Part shown: piece by piece, positions 42,024 to 50,237 of the stretch
Numbering within the stretch: the stretch's first letter is position 1
Layout: the number at the start of each line of letters is the position of its first letter
DNA from: JACVRU01 sp040902725
Lineage (GTDB): Bacteria > Actinomycetota > Thermoleophilia > Gaiellales > Gaiellaceae
Direction: 5' to 3'
NCBI GenBank assembly: GCA_040902725.1
Contig: JBBDWU010000024.1
Span: forward strand, 1 to 64,000
Length of the DNA stretch: 64,000 nucleotides
The notes under the pieces: model-generated
Told to the model about the DNA's origin: nothing
Databases searched by the model: none
Seen by the model: the letters and a program-made list of their open reading frames with translations, nothing else
Made by a program: the position numbers and the translations under genes

Positions 42024-43526
42024 GTGGATGCGCGTCCGTCGTCGCGGGCGCTGGCCGCGCTCGTCTTCGGCGCGGGGACCGGCACGCTCGCGGTCGAGAT
42101 CTCCGCCTCGCGCCTGCTCGCCCCCTACTACGGCTCGTCCACCGTCGTCTGGGCGAACCTGATCGGGCTCGTCCTGCTCGCCCTCTCGCTCGGCTACTGG
42201 CTGGGGGGAAAGCTCGCCGACCGCCGTCCCAGCGGCCGCCTGCTCGGCGCCCTCGTCCTCGGCGCGGGCGCGTTCGTCGCGGTGCTCCCGTTCGTCACGC
42301 ACCCCATCCTCGACCTCGCGGCGGAAGGGCTCGACGAGCTCTCCGCGGGCGCGGTGATCGGCTCCTTCTTCGCCACGCTCCTGCTGTTCGCGCCGCCGGT
42401 CTTCGTGCTCGGCATGGTCTCGCCGTTCGCGATCCGGCTCGCGCTCGAGTCGGTCGGCTCGGCGGGCGAGGTCGCCGGCCGCCTGTATGCGCTCTCGACG
42501 GCGGGCAGCCTGCTCGGCACGTTCCTCCCGGCGCTCGTGACGATCCCGCTCGTCGGCACGCAGCGCACGCTGATCGGCTCGGCCGTCGTGCTCGCGTCGA
42601 CGTCGACCGCCCTCCTGGGCCGGCGCGCGCTCGTCCCCGCGCTGGCCATCGCTGCTCTGCTCGCGCTCCCGCCGGGGGTGATCAAGGCGGTCGAGGGGCA
42701 GATCCTGCTCGAGCGGGAGTCCCGCTACCAGTTCGTGCAGGTGGTCGAGCGCGACGGCGTGCGCCGGCTCTACCTGAACGAGGGCATCGCCGTGCACTCC
42801 GTGTACCGGCCCGGCACGGTCCTCACGGGCGGCATCTGGGACGCCTTCCTCGCGGTGCCCGCCCTGCTCCAGCGCGAGCCGCGCACGCTCGCCGTGCTCG
42901 GCAACGCGGGCGGGACGATCGCGCGCGCGTACGGCGTCCACTGGCCGCGGGTGCGGATCGACGGCGTCGAGATCGACCCGGAGGTCTCCGACGCGGGGCT
43001 GCGCTACCTGGGCATGGGCGACAACCCGCGCCTGCGGGTCGTGGACGCCGACGCGCGCCCCTTCCTGCGCCGCGCGGACCGGCGCTACGACCTCGTCTTC
43101 GTCGACGCGTACCACCAGCCCTACGTGCCCTTCTACCTGGCCACGCGGGAGTTCTTCGAGCTCGTGCGCTCGCGACTCGCGCCGGGCGGGCTCGTGGCGC
43201 TCAACGTGGCAACCGTCCCCGGCGACCGGCGGCTGCGCGACGAGCTGGCCGGGACGCTCGCCGCGGTCTTCCCAGAGGTGCGCATCTGGCCGGTGCTCCG
43301 CTTCAACCACGTCGTCATCGGTCTGACGGCGCCGTTCGCCGGCGTCGGCGGCGCGCCGGTGCTCGGCGACCTGCTGGCGACCCAGCTCACCGGCCCGGTC
43401 GGCGCCTCGGACGATCCCTGGACCGACGACCGGGCGCCCGTGGAGTGGATCACCGACCGCATGATCCTCTCCTACGCCGCCCGCGGCGGCGACCTCGACG
43501 AGGAACCCCTCCCGACGGCCCCATGA
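42024..43526 (+). CDS. Fused membrane transporter-like / spermidine synthase-like protein
   Basis: A 500-residue protein. The first about 225 residues hold seven or so transmembrane helices with AVEISASRLLAPYYGSS and LGYWLGGKLADR, typical of the fused MFS/spermidine synthase family. The C-terminal half is a SAM-type methyltransferase fold (LAVLGNAGGTIARAYG, VDGVEIDPEV, DLVFVDAYHQPYVPFYL). The usual GGGDG loop is GNAGG, so aminopropyl transfer is uncertain. The GTG start directly follows the phosphatase gene stop. Confidence 0.85.
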   Translation: MDARPSSRALAALVFGAGTGTLAVEISASRLLAPYYGSSTVVWANLIGLVLLALSLGYWLGGKLADRRPSGRLLGALVLGAGAFVAVLPFVTHPILDLAAEGLDELSAGAVIGSFFATLLLFAPPVFVLGMVSPFAIRLALESVGSAGEVAGRLYALSTAGSLLGTFLPALVTIPLVGTQRTLIGSAVVLASTSTALLGRRALVPALAIAALLALPPGVIKAVEGQILLERESRYQFVQVVERDGVRRLYLNEGIAVHSVYRPGTVLTGGIWDAFLAVPALLQREPRTLAVLGNAGGTIARAYGVHWPRVRIDGVEIDPEVSDAGLRYLGMGDNPRLRVVDADARPFLRRADRRYDLVFVDAYHQPYVPFYLATREFFELVRSRLAPGGLVALNVATVPGDRRLRDELAGTLAAVFPEVRIWPVLRFNHVVIGLTAPFAGVGGAPVLGDLLATQLTGPVGASDDPWTDDRAPVEWITDRMILSYAARGGDLDEEPLPTAP

Positions 43527-44269
43527 TCCGCATCGGCCACAAGGGCGCGGCCGCGCTCGCGCCGGAGAACACGCTGCGCTCGATCGAGCGCGCGCTCGAG
43601 CTGGGGGTGGACATGGTCGAAGTGGACGTCGTCCCCCTGGCCGACGGGACGCTCGTGCTCGCCCACTCGGACGACCTGCTCGAAGTGACCCACGGCGCCG
43701 CGCCGGGCCGGGTCACGAACGAGTCGCTCGCGGAGCTGCGGGTGCTCGCGCCGGAGCTGCCGACGCTCGACGAGGCGCTCGCGTTCATGGCCGGCCGCGA
43801 CGCAGGGATCCAGCTGGACGTGAAGGCGCCCGGCTACGAGGAGCCCCTCGTCAAGGCCGTGGGCCGCCACGGACTTGCCGGCCGGACGCTCGTCAGTTCC
43901 TGCTACGCCGAGACGCTGCGCACGGTCGCGCGGCTCGATCCACGGCTGCGCTGCGGGCTGACTTACCCGTTCGACCGCCGCGGCGTCAGCACGCGGAGCG
44001 TGCTCCGCCCGGTCGTCGGCACTGCGCTCCGCATGCTCCGGGCCGCGCTGCCACGGCGCATCGGCCGCCTGCTGGCCCGGGCCGACGCGACGGTCGCGGT
44101 GCTCCACTACGCCGTCGTCTCGCGCGCGGTCGTTCGGCGGTGCCATGAGCACGGTGCCCAGGTGCTTGTCTGGACGGTGGACGACCCGGCTCTCTGCGAC
44201 CGTCTGGCGGCCGTCGGGGTCGACGGAATAATCACGAACGACCCCCGGATATTTCGGGGTACTCTCTGA
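43523..44269 (+). CDS. Glycerophosphodiester phosphodiesterase
   Basis: A 248-residue GDPD TIM barrel. It has IGHKGAAALAPENTLRSI (catalytic His; the usual HRG is HKG), MVEVDVVPLADGTLVLAHSDDL (metal Glu/Asp and second His), LQLDVK-like IQLDVKAPG and VWTVDDP near the C terminus. It splits glycerophosphodiesters to glycerol 3-phosphate and alcohol. The ATG overlaps the upstream stop (ATGA). Confidence 0.9.
   Translation: MIRIGHKGAAALAPENTLRSIERALELGVDMVEVDVVPLADGTLVLAHSDDLLEVTHGAAPGRVTNESLAELRVLAPELPTLDEALAFMAGRDAGIQLDVKAPGYEEPLVKAVGRHGLAGRTLVSSCYAETLRTVARLDPRLRCGLTYPFDRRGVSTRSVLRPVVGTALRMLRAALPRRIGRLLARADATVAVLHYAVVSRAVVRRCHEHGAQVLVWTVDDPALCDRLAAVGVDGIITNDPRIFRGTL
44260..44265 (+). promoter_or_regulatory. 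Leaderless-type -10 box of the L,D-transpeptidase gene
   Basis: TACTCT ends 8 nt before GTG 44274, inside the last codons of the phosphodiesterase gene. Confidence 0.45.
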
Positions 44270-44273
44270 GCCT

Positions 44274-45272
44274 GTGAAACGGGGACGGCAGACAGCGCTG
44301 CTCCTGGCCTGCGCGCTCGCGGGCGTGCTCTCGGCCGTGCTCGTCGCGCAGCCGAGCCGGGCGGCCATCGCCGACCACTCGCCCCCGACCGAGACCACGC
44401 CGGCTGTCATCCCCGCGGGCGTCCGGATCTCCGGCATCGCCGTCGGCGGGCTCACCCCCGATGCGGCGAGCGCGGTCATCACCACCGCCTTCGAAGCGCC
44501 GCTGACGCTCAAGATCGGGAAGCGGATCCTGAAGCCGATGCCGGCCTCGCTGGGAGCGACCGCGTACGTGTCCGCCGCCGTGAGCAAGGCACTCGTGGCC
44601 GCGCCCGACAGCGAGGTCCCGCTCGGCGTGCAGGTGGCCGGAAAGAAGGTGCGCGCGTACGTCACGGATCTCGGCGAGCGCTTCGACCGGCGCCCGAAGG
44701 ACGCGCGGGTCGTGCTGCGCAAGGCAAAGCCGTTGGTGACCGAGGAGCGACTCGGTCAGAAGCTCGAGCGGACGAAGTCGGTCGCCGTGATCGTCCGGCA
44801 GTTGCGGCTGAACGACCGGCTGCCGATGGCCCTGCCACTGAGGCAGGTCGCTCCGCGGGTCACCCGCAAGAATGTCGGGCTGGTGCTGGTGATCCGCCGG
44901 GAGTCCAAGTGGCTCCACGCCTTCGACGGCGCGAAGTTCGTCAAGCGCTTTCGCATCGCCACCGGGATGCCGCAGTACCCGACGCCGCTCGGCCGCTTCA
45001 GCGTGGTCAGCAAGTGGCGGAACCCGTGGTGGTATCCGCCGGACGCCGACTGGGCGCGCGGCAAGGAGCCGATCCCGCCGGGTCCGGGCAATCCCCTGGG
45101 CACGCGCTGGATGGGGATCTCGTCGCCGGGCGTCGGCATCCACGGCACCCCCGACCCGGCCTCGCTCGGCTACTCGCTCTCCCACGGCTGTATCCGGATG
45201 GCGATCTCCGACGCCGAGTGGCTCTTCAAGCGGGTGCAGCTCGGCACGACGGTCTTCATCATCCGCCGGTAG
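44274..45272 (+). CDS. Exported L,D-transpeptidase (YkuD) with N-terminal wall-binding-like domain
   Basis: A 332-residue exported protein. It has a signal peptide (LLLACALAGVLSAVLVAQPSRA), a VanW/PG-binding-like region (about 45-190: ISGIAVGGLTPDAA), and a C-terminal YkuD catalytic domain with IHGTPDPASLGYSLSHGCIRM (His about 288, Cys about 305). It makes 3-3 peptidoglycan cross-links or attaches proteins to the wall. Start GTG 44274. Confidence 0.92.
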   Translation: MKRGRQTALLLACALAGVLSAVLVAQPSRAAIADHSPPTETTPAVIPAGVRISGIAVGGLTPDAASAVITTAFEAPLTLKIGKRILKPMPASLGATAYVSAAVSKALVAAPDSEVPLGVQVAGKKVRAYVTDLGERFDRRPKDARVVLRKAKPLVTEERLGQKLERTKSVAVIVRQLRLNDRLPMALPLRQVAPRVTRKNVGLVLVIRRESKWLHAFDGAKFVKRFRIATGMPQYPTPLGRFSVVSKWRNPWWYPPDADWARGKEPIPPGPGNPLGTRWMGISSPGVGIHGTPDPASLGYSLSHGCIRMAISDAEWLFKRVQLGTTVFIIRR

Positions 45273-45278
45273 CCGGGC

Positions 45279-45845
45279 GTGGCGAGCCGACTGAAGCTCG
45301 GGGCCCAGACGCTGGCCGTCGGGCTCGTCGCCGCGCTGCTCGTGCTGCTGGTCTGGAAGGTGGCCACCGACGAGGGCAGCGCCATCCCGCAGGCCCTCGC
45401 CGAGGGCAAGCGGCCCGTCGCCCCCGCGTTCACGCTGGAGCGGCTCGACCGGGAGGGGACGCTCTCGCTCGCCGACCTGCGCGGCAAAGCCGTCGTCATC
45501 AACTTCTGGGCCTCCTGGTGCGGCCCGTGCAAGGAGGAGGCGCCCGTCCTCGAGCAGGCCTGGCGGGAGCACCGGGCGGCGGGGCTCGTGGTGCTCGGGG
45601 TCGACTTCAACGACCTGCGCTCGGATGCGCTCGACTTCATGGAGGAGGCGGGCATGACGTATCCGGTGGTCTACGACCGCGACGGCGAACTCGTCGGGAA
45701 GTTCGGCGCGACGGGCGTCCCGGAGACGTTCTTCGTCGACCGCCAGGGGCGGCTCGTGGGGACACGGGTCGCCGGCGCCGTCAATGCGCGGGACGAGCTG
45801 ATGCGGCAGTTCGAGGAGGGCATCAGGCTCGCTCTTGCCTCATGA
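45279..45845 (+). CDS. Membrane-anchored thioredoxin-like protein (TlpA/ResA/CcmG type)
   Basis: A 188-residue extracytoplasmic thiol-disulfide oxidoreductase with one N-terminal membrane helix and a redoxin domain with WASWCGPCKEEAP (CxxC about residues 82-85) and GVPETFFVD (cis-Pro). Together with the next two genes it forms a reducing relay for cytochrome c maturation. The stop overlaps the ccmH-like ATG (ATGA). Confidence 0.92.
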   Translation: MASRLKLGAQTLAVGLVAALLVLLVWKVATDEGSAIPQALAEGKRPVAPAFTLERLDREGTLSLADLRGKAVVINFWASWCGPCKEEAPVLEQAWREHRAAGLVVLGVDFNDLRSDALDFMEEAGMTYPVVYDRDGELVGKFGATGVPETFFVDRQGRLVGTRVAGAVNARDELMRQFEEGIRLALAS

Positions 45846-46252
45846 GCCTCCTCTTCGTCGTCCTCGCGCTCGCCGCCGCCGCCCCGCCGACGCTCTCGGA
45901 CCTCGAGGACGAGGTGGTCTGCCCGACCTGCAAGACGACGCTCGACCAGTCCGACGCGCCGATCGCCGAGCGGATGCGGGCGTACATCCGGGAGCGCATC
46001 GCGGCCGGCGACACGAAGCAGGAGATCAAGGACAAGCTGGTGGCCCAGTTCGGCACGCGCGTGCTCGCCGAGCCGCCCAAGCGGGGCTTCGACCTGCTCG
46101 CGTGGGTGCTGCCCCTGGTGGGGGCCGCCGTCGGGGCGGCTGCGATCGGGCTGGTCGCGTGGCGGTGGCGGCGCGCGGCGCCCGCCGGCGGGCCGATCGA
46201 CCCGGAGCTCGAGCGGCGGCTCGACCAGGAGCTCGCCCGCTTCGATGGCTGA
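45842..46252 (+). CDS. Cytochrome c maturation protein CcmH-like
   Basis: A 136-residue protein with a signal segment, the CcmH motif LEDEVVCPTCKTTLDQSDAPIAE (CxxC at about 27-30), DTKQEIKDKLVAQFG, and one C-terminal membrane helix. It reduces apocytochrome haem-site cysteines. The canonical LRCxxCQ is VCPTCK here. It overlaps the ccdA gene by 8 nt. Confidence 0.9.
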   Translation: MSLLFVVLALAAAAPPTLSDLEDEVVCPTCKTTLDQSDAPIAERMRAYIRERIAAGDTKQEIKDKLVAQFGTRVLAEPPKRGFDLLAWVLPLVGAAVGAAAIGLVAWRWRRAAPAGGPIDPELERRLDQELARFDG

Positions 46253-46949
46253 GCGCATCCCGATCGCGTTCGCGGCGGGGCTCGCGTCGATCGTCTTCCC
46301 CTGCGTCCTGCCGCTCGTGCCGGGCTACGTCTCGGCCGTGACCGCGGTCGAGGCGTCGCGGCTCGGCGAGCCGGGAAGCGCCCGCCGGATCGCGCTCCGC
46401 TCGCTGCCGTTCTTCGCGGGCTTCACCGCCGTCTTCGTCGCGCTCGGCGCGGGCGCCGCCGCTCTGGCCGAGGTGATCGGGCCGCAAACGCAGCTCCAGG
46501 TCGCCGGCTTCGTCCTCGTCGTCTTCGGGCTCGCCTTCATGGGCCTACTGCCCATCCCGCAAGGGCTCGTGGGCGCGCGGCTGCTCGCCCGTGCCCGCGG
46601 CTCTTCGGCGCTCCTGGGCGCGGCCTTCGCGGTCTGCGCCGCCCCCTGCATCGGCGGTGTGCTGGCCGGGATCCTCGTGCTGGCCGGCGACGCGGGGACG
46701 ATCGCCCGCGGCTCGATCCTGCTCTTCTTCTACTCGGTCGGGATCGCGGTCGCGTTCCTGCTGGTGGGGATCGCCTTCGCGCGGACGATGTCCGTCTTCC
46801 GCTGGCTGCGAGATCGCTGGGTCGTCGTCCAGGCGGTCAGCGGCGCGGCGCTCGTCGCGCTCGGCCTGCTGCTCTTCTTCGACCGCTACTGGTGGCTTCA
46901 GGTCGGCTTCAACCGGGCGCTCTCAGCCATCGGGCTCGACGACTTCTAG
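46245..46949 (+). CDS. ccdA: Cytochrome c biogenesis protein CcdA (DsbD-like)
   Basis: A 234-residue six-helix membrane protein that passes electrons from cytoplasmic thioredoxin outward. Two conserved cysteines lie in IVFPCVLPLVPGYVS (about residue 20) and AVCAAPCIGG (about 130). It overlaps the ccmH-like gene by 8 nt. Haem-lyase genes (ccmF or ccsA/resB) are not in the window. Confidence 0.92.
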   Translation: MAERIPIAFAAGLASIVFPCVLPLVPGYVSAVTAVEASRLGEPGSARRIALRSLPFFAGFTAVFVALGAGAAALAEVIGPQTQLQVAGFVLVVFGLAFMGLLPIPQGLVGARLLARARGSSALLGAAFAVCAAPCIGGVLAGILVLAGDAGTIARGSILLFFYSVGIAVAFLLVGIAFARTMSVFRWLRDRWVVVQAVSGAALVALGLLLFFDRYWWLQVGFNRALSAIGLDDF

Positions 46950-47258
46950 CCGGGGAAGCGGCCGCTCGGGGTCGGCGGCGGCGACCTGCGCGAGCAGCGC
47001 CGCGACGTCGACACCGCGGTGCAGCGGCGCGTAGCGGTCGAGGCGGCGCGCGGCCTTCTCGAGCTGGCGGCGGCAGCCGGTGACGTTGCCGCGGCCGCCC
47101 TGGTACCAGGCGACCGTGACGTGCACCAGGCCCTGAAAGAAGTCCTTCTCCGCCGGCTGGGCCGCGCGCCAGGCCAGCTCGAGCTCCTCGTGCGCCTCGA
47201 AGTACTGCGCCCGGCGCATCAGCTCGAGGCCGGTGCGGAGATGATCGTCCTCACTCAC
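46923..47258 (-). CDS. DUF309 domain protein
   Basis: A 111-residue helical protein with the DUF309 signature: YFEAHEELELAW and DFFQGLVHVTVAWYQGGRGN, then GCRRQLEKAARRL. The family's function is unknown. GTG start 47258. The 3' end overlaps ccdA by 27 nt, and the start lies 18 nt from a divergent receiver-like gene. Confidence 0.88.
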   Translation of the reverse strand: MSEDDHLRTGLELMRRAQYFEAHEELELAWRAAQPAEKDFFQGLVHVTVAWYQGGRGNVTGCRRQLEKAARRLDRYAPLHRGVDVAALLAQVAAADPERPLPRLEVVEPDG

Positions 47259-47263
47259 GGTGC

Positions 47264-47269
47264 TAGGCT
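47264..47269 (+). promoter_or_regulatory. Leaderless-type -10 box of the receiver-like gene
   Basis: TAGGCT ends 7 nt before GTG 47277. Confidence 0.45.
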
Positions 47270-47276
47270 CATTGTC

Positions 47277-47591
47277 GTGGCCACGATCCTGCTCGCCGGG
47301 GTCGACCTCTACTTCCGGGGCAAGCTCGAGGCCCTGCTGAGTGGCCATCATCTCGTGTCGACCGACGGTATCGAGAAGCCGGACGTCGTCATCTGCGACA
47401 TCGCGCGAATCGAGCCCGAGGAGGTCGCCGACACGTATCCGGACGTCCCGATCGTCGGCTACACGAACCACACGGACACCGCGGGCCTGCGCCGCGCGCA
47501 CGCCGCGGGGTTCGATCGCGTGCTGGTGAAATCCGCCCTAGTGGAGCAGGCCCCGAGCGTCATCGAGGAGCTGATCGCCCCGGTAGAGTGA
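47277..47591 (+). CDS. Stand-alone receiver-like protein
   Basis: A 104-residue protein with a CheY-like pattern: ILLAGVDLYFRGKLEALL, the putative acceptor Asp in VVICDIARIEPEE, VPIVGYTNHTDTAGLRRAHAAGFDRVLVKSAL with the conserved Lys. The N-terminal acidic pair is reduced to one Asp (GVD), so phosphorylation is uncertain. No output domain is attached. Confidence 0.7.
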   Translation: MATILLAGVDLYFRGKLEALLSGHHLVSTDGIEKPDVVICDIARIEPEEVADTYPDVPIVGYTNHTDTAGLRRAHAAGFDRVLVKSALVEQAPSVIEELIAPVE

Positions 47592-47600
47592 CCCTCAGCC

Positions 47601-47903
47601 GTGACGTACATCATCGCCGAGCCCTGCATCGACATCAAGGATCTGTCCTGCGTGGACGTCTGCCCGGTCGACTGCATCCACCAGGCCGACCGGATCCTGA
47701 TCATCGACCCGGAGGAGTGCATCGACTGCGGGGCATGCGAACCGGAATGCCCGGTCGAGGCGATCTTCCCCGAGGACGCGCTGCCCGAAAAATGGGAGCC
47801 CTTCGTGAAGATCAACTACGCCTACGGGGACCTGGAGCTCGTCAACCGGCTCACGGACGAATACGCCACCGAGCACAACGTCCAGAACCCGCCGCTCGAG
47901 TAG
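47601..47903 (+). CDS. fdxA: Seven-iron ferredoxin (3Fe-4S/4Fe-4S)
   Basis: A 100-residue FdxA-type ferredoxin. Cysteines at 9, 17, 21, 25, 40, 43, 46 and 50 give the 3Fe-4S and 4Fe-4S sites (CIDCGACEPECPVEAIF). It is a soluble electron carrier common in actinobacteria. Start GTG 47601. Confidence 0.95.
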   Translation: MTYIIAEPCIDIKDLSCVDVCPVDCIHQADRILIIDPEECIDCGACEPECPVEAIFPEDALPEKWEPFVKINYAYGDLELVNRLTDEYATEHNVQNPPLE

Positions 47904-47928
47904 CGGCGTTTCGCGGAGACGCCGTCGC

Positions 47929-47934
47929 TATGCT
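47929..47934 (+). promoter_or_regulatory. Leaderless-type -10 box of the VOC gene
   Basis: TATGCT ends 6 nt before GTG 47941. Confidence 0.5.
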
Positions 47935-47940
47935 CGCGCG

Positions 47941-48561
47941 GTGGCCCCCCGCACGCTCGACCACGTCGCGCTGTGGGTCTCGGAGCGCGACGCAATCGCC
48001 GAGGCCTGTGTCAGCGAGCTCGGCATGCACGAGATCGAGCGCACCGACGCGTTCACGCTGATCGGGGCCGACGCGCGGCGCGGCAAGCTGACGCTGTTCG
48101 CGGCAGACCCGCCGCGGGAGCAGGGCGCGCTCAAGCACATGGCCTTCCGGGTGCCCGGGGGCGGCGGCGACCTCGAGCTGCCCGACGGGCTGGTGGTGAA
48201 GGCGGTGGACGGCGCCGAGGGGGACCTCGACCATGTCGCCCTCTGGTCGGCGGCTCCCGAGCGGACGGCGGAGGAGTACCTGGGGCTCGGGTTCCAGCCG
48301 GCCGGGCCGACCCGGGTCGAGGTCGGCGGCGCCTACGTGGAGTTCCACCAGGGTGAGCCGGGCGACCCCGAGCGACCGCTGCTCAACCATCTCGCCGTGC
48401 TAGTCGACTCGGCCGAGGAGCACCGGGCGGAAGCGGCGGCCGCCGGCCTCGAGGTCGCGGACTTCGTGGACGCGCCGAACACGATCGCCGTCTTCGTCTG
48501 GGGGCCGGAGCGCGTGAAGATCGAGTACGTCGAGCACAAGCCGACCTTCTCGCTCAAGTAG
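47941..48561 (+). CDS. VOC (glyoxalase/dioxygenase) family protein
   Basis: A 206-residue protein made of two VOC modules. The first has TLDHVALWVSERDAIA and ALKHMAFRV, the second DLDHVALWSAAPERTAEEYLG and LLNHLAVLVDSAEE, VKIEYVEHKP. Metal-ligand His/Glu positions are plausible, but the substrate is unknown. Its TAG overlaps the next GTG by one base, linking it to the flavoprotein. Confidence 0.85.
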   Translation: MAPRTLDHVALWVSERDAIAEACVSELGMHEIERTDAFTLIGADARRGKLTLFAADPPREQGALKHMAFRVPGGGGDLELPDGLVVKAVDGAEGDLDHVALWSAAPERTAEEYLGLGFQPAGPTRVEVGGAYVEFHQGEPGDPERPLLNHLAVLVDSAEEHRAEAAAAGLEVADFVDAPNTIAVFVWGPERVKIEYVEHKPTFSLK

Positions 48562-49655
48562 TGCCCCTGGTCATCGCGGGCGCGGGCATGGCCGGGCTCG
48601 TCGCCGGCGCGCGGGCGCGCGAGCTTGGACTCGAGCCGCTCGTGCTCGAGAAGGGCAGCCGTCCGGGCGGCTCGATGCTCCTGTCGAGCGGCGTCGTGTG
48701 GCGCCACCGCTCGTTCGAGGACTTCCGAGCCGAGTGCCCCGGCGGAGACCCGGCGCTCCAGCGTCTGATCCACGACCGGCTCGACGACGCGCTCGACTGG
48801 CTGGAGCGGCTCGGCGCGCCGGTCGTGGCCCGCGAGACCGGCAACCCGCTCACGGTCGGCCGGCGGTTCGAGACCTCCGGCCTGACCGAGGCGCTCGGCC
48901 GCACGGCCGGGGAGGTCCACCTCCGCCGCACGGTCCAGCGCGGCCACGAGGGCCCGCTCGTCCTGGCCACCGGCGGCTTCCCCGCGGCGCTGGCCGAGCG
49001 GCTGGGACTGATCCTGCGGGCGAATCCGTGGAGCACCGGCGACGGGCTCTGGCTGGCCCGGGGCCGCGGCGCCGCGATCGCCGGTGACCTCGACGAGTTC
49101 TACGGGCGCAACCTGCCCGCTCCGCCGGCCCGCGTTGGCGAGGAGGGCTTTGTCCCGCTGGCGCAGCTCTACGGGCGCCAGGCGCTCGTCGTCAACCTCG
49201 ACGGCGTCGCGTTCGGGCCCGATCCGCCTTCCTGGTCGGAGACCGACCTCGCGCAGGCGACCGCGCGTCAGTCCTGGGGGCGGGCGTGGTACGTCGTGGA
49301 CGGCAGGGCGCTCGCCCACCCGGACGTCGCCGGGCAGGTGGCGGCCGCCGAGGAGGCCGGGGGAGAGGTCCGCCGCGCGGACACGGTCGGCGGCCTCGCA
49401 CTCGAGCTCCCGCCGTCGGACAAGCTCGTCGAGCCGCCGTTCGCAGCCGTGCTCGTCCAGGCCGCGGTCACGCAGACGATGGGCGGCATCCGCGTTGACG
49501 ACCACGCTCGGGTACTGCGCGAGGACAGCAGCGTGATCGACGATCTCTATGCCGCGGGCGCGGACGCCGGCGGAATCTCGACGGGCGGTTACTCGAGCGG
49601 GCTGGCCGCCGCGCTCGTGCTCGGGCTGGCCGCGGCGGAGGCCGCGGCCGCGTGA
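48561..49655 (+). CDS. FAD-dependent oxidoreductase (FAD_binding_2 family)
   Basis: A 364-residue flavoprotein. The N-terminal dinucleotide loop VIAGAGMAGLVAGARARELG and EKGSRPGGSMLLSSG fit the FAD_binding_2 group (fumarate reductase or ketosteroid dehydrogenase-like); the C-terminal FAD segment AAGADAGGISTGGYSSGLAAALVLG is intact. At 364 residues it is shorter than typical members (about 450-550). Coupled to the VOC gene, so a joint small-molecule oxidation is possible. Confidence 0.85.
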   Translation: MPLVIAGAGMAGLVAGARARELGLEPLVLEKGSRPGGSMLLSSGVVWRHRSFEDFRAECPGGDPALQRLIHDRLDDALDWLERLGAPVVARETGNPLTVGRRFETSGLTEALGRTAGEVHLRRTVQRGHEGPLVLATGGFPAALAERLGLILRANPWSTGDGLWLARGRGAAIAGDLDEFYGRNLPAPPARVGEEGFVPLAQLYGRQALVVNLDGVAFGPDPPSWSETDLAQATARQSWGRAWYVVDGRALAHPDVAGQVAAAEEAGGEVRRADTVGGLALELPPSDKLVEPPFAAVLVQAAVTQTMGGIRVDDHARVLREDSSVIDDLYAAGADAGGISTGGYSSGLAAALVLGLAAAEAAAA

Positions 49656-49730
49656 AGAGCACCCAAAAAGTCGCTCTTGTGTTTCAAACCACGAACAGAC
49701 ACGTGCGTTTTCGGCCGTCACCCTTAGGGC

Positions 49731-49976
49731 GTGAGCCGAGCGCTCCATCCCCGCGTGCGCAAGCGCATCCTCGTCCTCGCGGCGCAGGGCGTTCCGCCGG
49801 CGGACATCGTCCGAGCGGTGGCGCCGCTCGCGATGCGGCTCCGGGCGAATCCTCCGAGCTATGCGCACACGCGCAGGCTCGTTCGCGAGCACGCGCTGAT
49901 CGCAAAGATCCGGCGAGAGGAACGGGATCGCCTCATCGCCAACGTGCTCGCGGGGCGCCCGCCGATCGTGCGATGA
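49731..49976 (+). CDS. Small basic hypothetical protein
   Basis: An 81-residue basic protein (RVRKRILVLAAQGVPPADIVRAVAPLAMRLR, REHALIAKIRREERDRLIANVL). The first half could form a helix-turn-helix. No family recognised. A relatively AT-rich 75-nt region precedes the GTG start. Confidence 0.55.
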   Translation: MSRALHPRVRKRILVLAAQGVPPADIVRAVAPLAMRLRANPPSYAHTRRLVREHALIAKIRREERDRLIANVLAGRPPIVR

Positions 49977-50024
49977 AACACAAGCGCAAGGTTGGTTCGC
50001 GGCCCTGCGGGGAAGCCGGCGGCG

Positions 50025-50222
50025 CTACGAGATGAGGAAAGCGCAGGGCCGGCGATCGCCGGGAAGTGGCGATACGCCGATCTTCGTCACTTGCTCGGCG
50101 CGGCCGTCGACGTCGATCTCCTCGCCGACCGCCGGCGGCTCGCCGTCGCGCTCGATCAGCTCGTAGCCGGACGGCTTCCAGACGAAGAGCAGGTGCTTCG
50201 GCTGCGGCCCGTTGTCGCTCAC
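50025..50222 (-). CDS. Small conserved hypothetical protein
   Basis: A 65-residue protein (KHLLFVWKPSGYELIERDGEPPAVGEEI, then KIGVSPLPGDRRPCAFL). It resembles a short actinobacterial conserved family that I cannot name. TAGGAT lies 9 nt upstream of the GTG. Confidence 0.65.
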   Translation of the reverse strand: MSDNGPQPKHLLFVWKPSGYELIERDGEPPAVGEEIDVDGRAEQVTKIGVSPLPGDRRPCAFLIS

Positions 50223-50231
50223 GGCACGGGG

Positions 50232-50237
50232 ATCCTA
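50232..50237 (-). promoter_or_regulatory. Leaderless-type -10 box of the gene at 50222
   Basis: Minus-strand TAGGAT ends 9 nt before GTG 50222; it overlaps the histidine kinase stop region. Confidence 0.4.

Noticed and set aside
39252..43310. Very long open frame on the minus strand (over 1300 codons)
   Set aside because: It is antisense to the phosphatase and spermidine-synthase-like genes, which have clear domains; its translation is Arg/Glu/Gly-rich low complexity, a usual shadow of GC-rich coding DNA.
47904..47928. Weak hairpin after fdxA (GGCGT...ACGCC) as a terminator
   Set aside because: Short stem with a long loop and no T-run; not strong enough to call.
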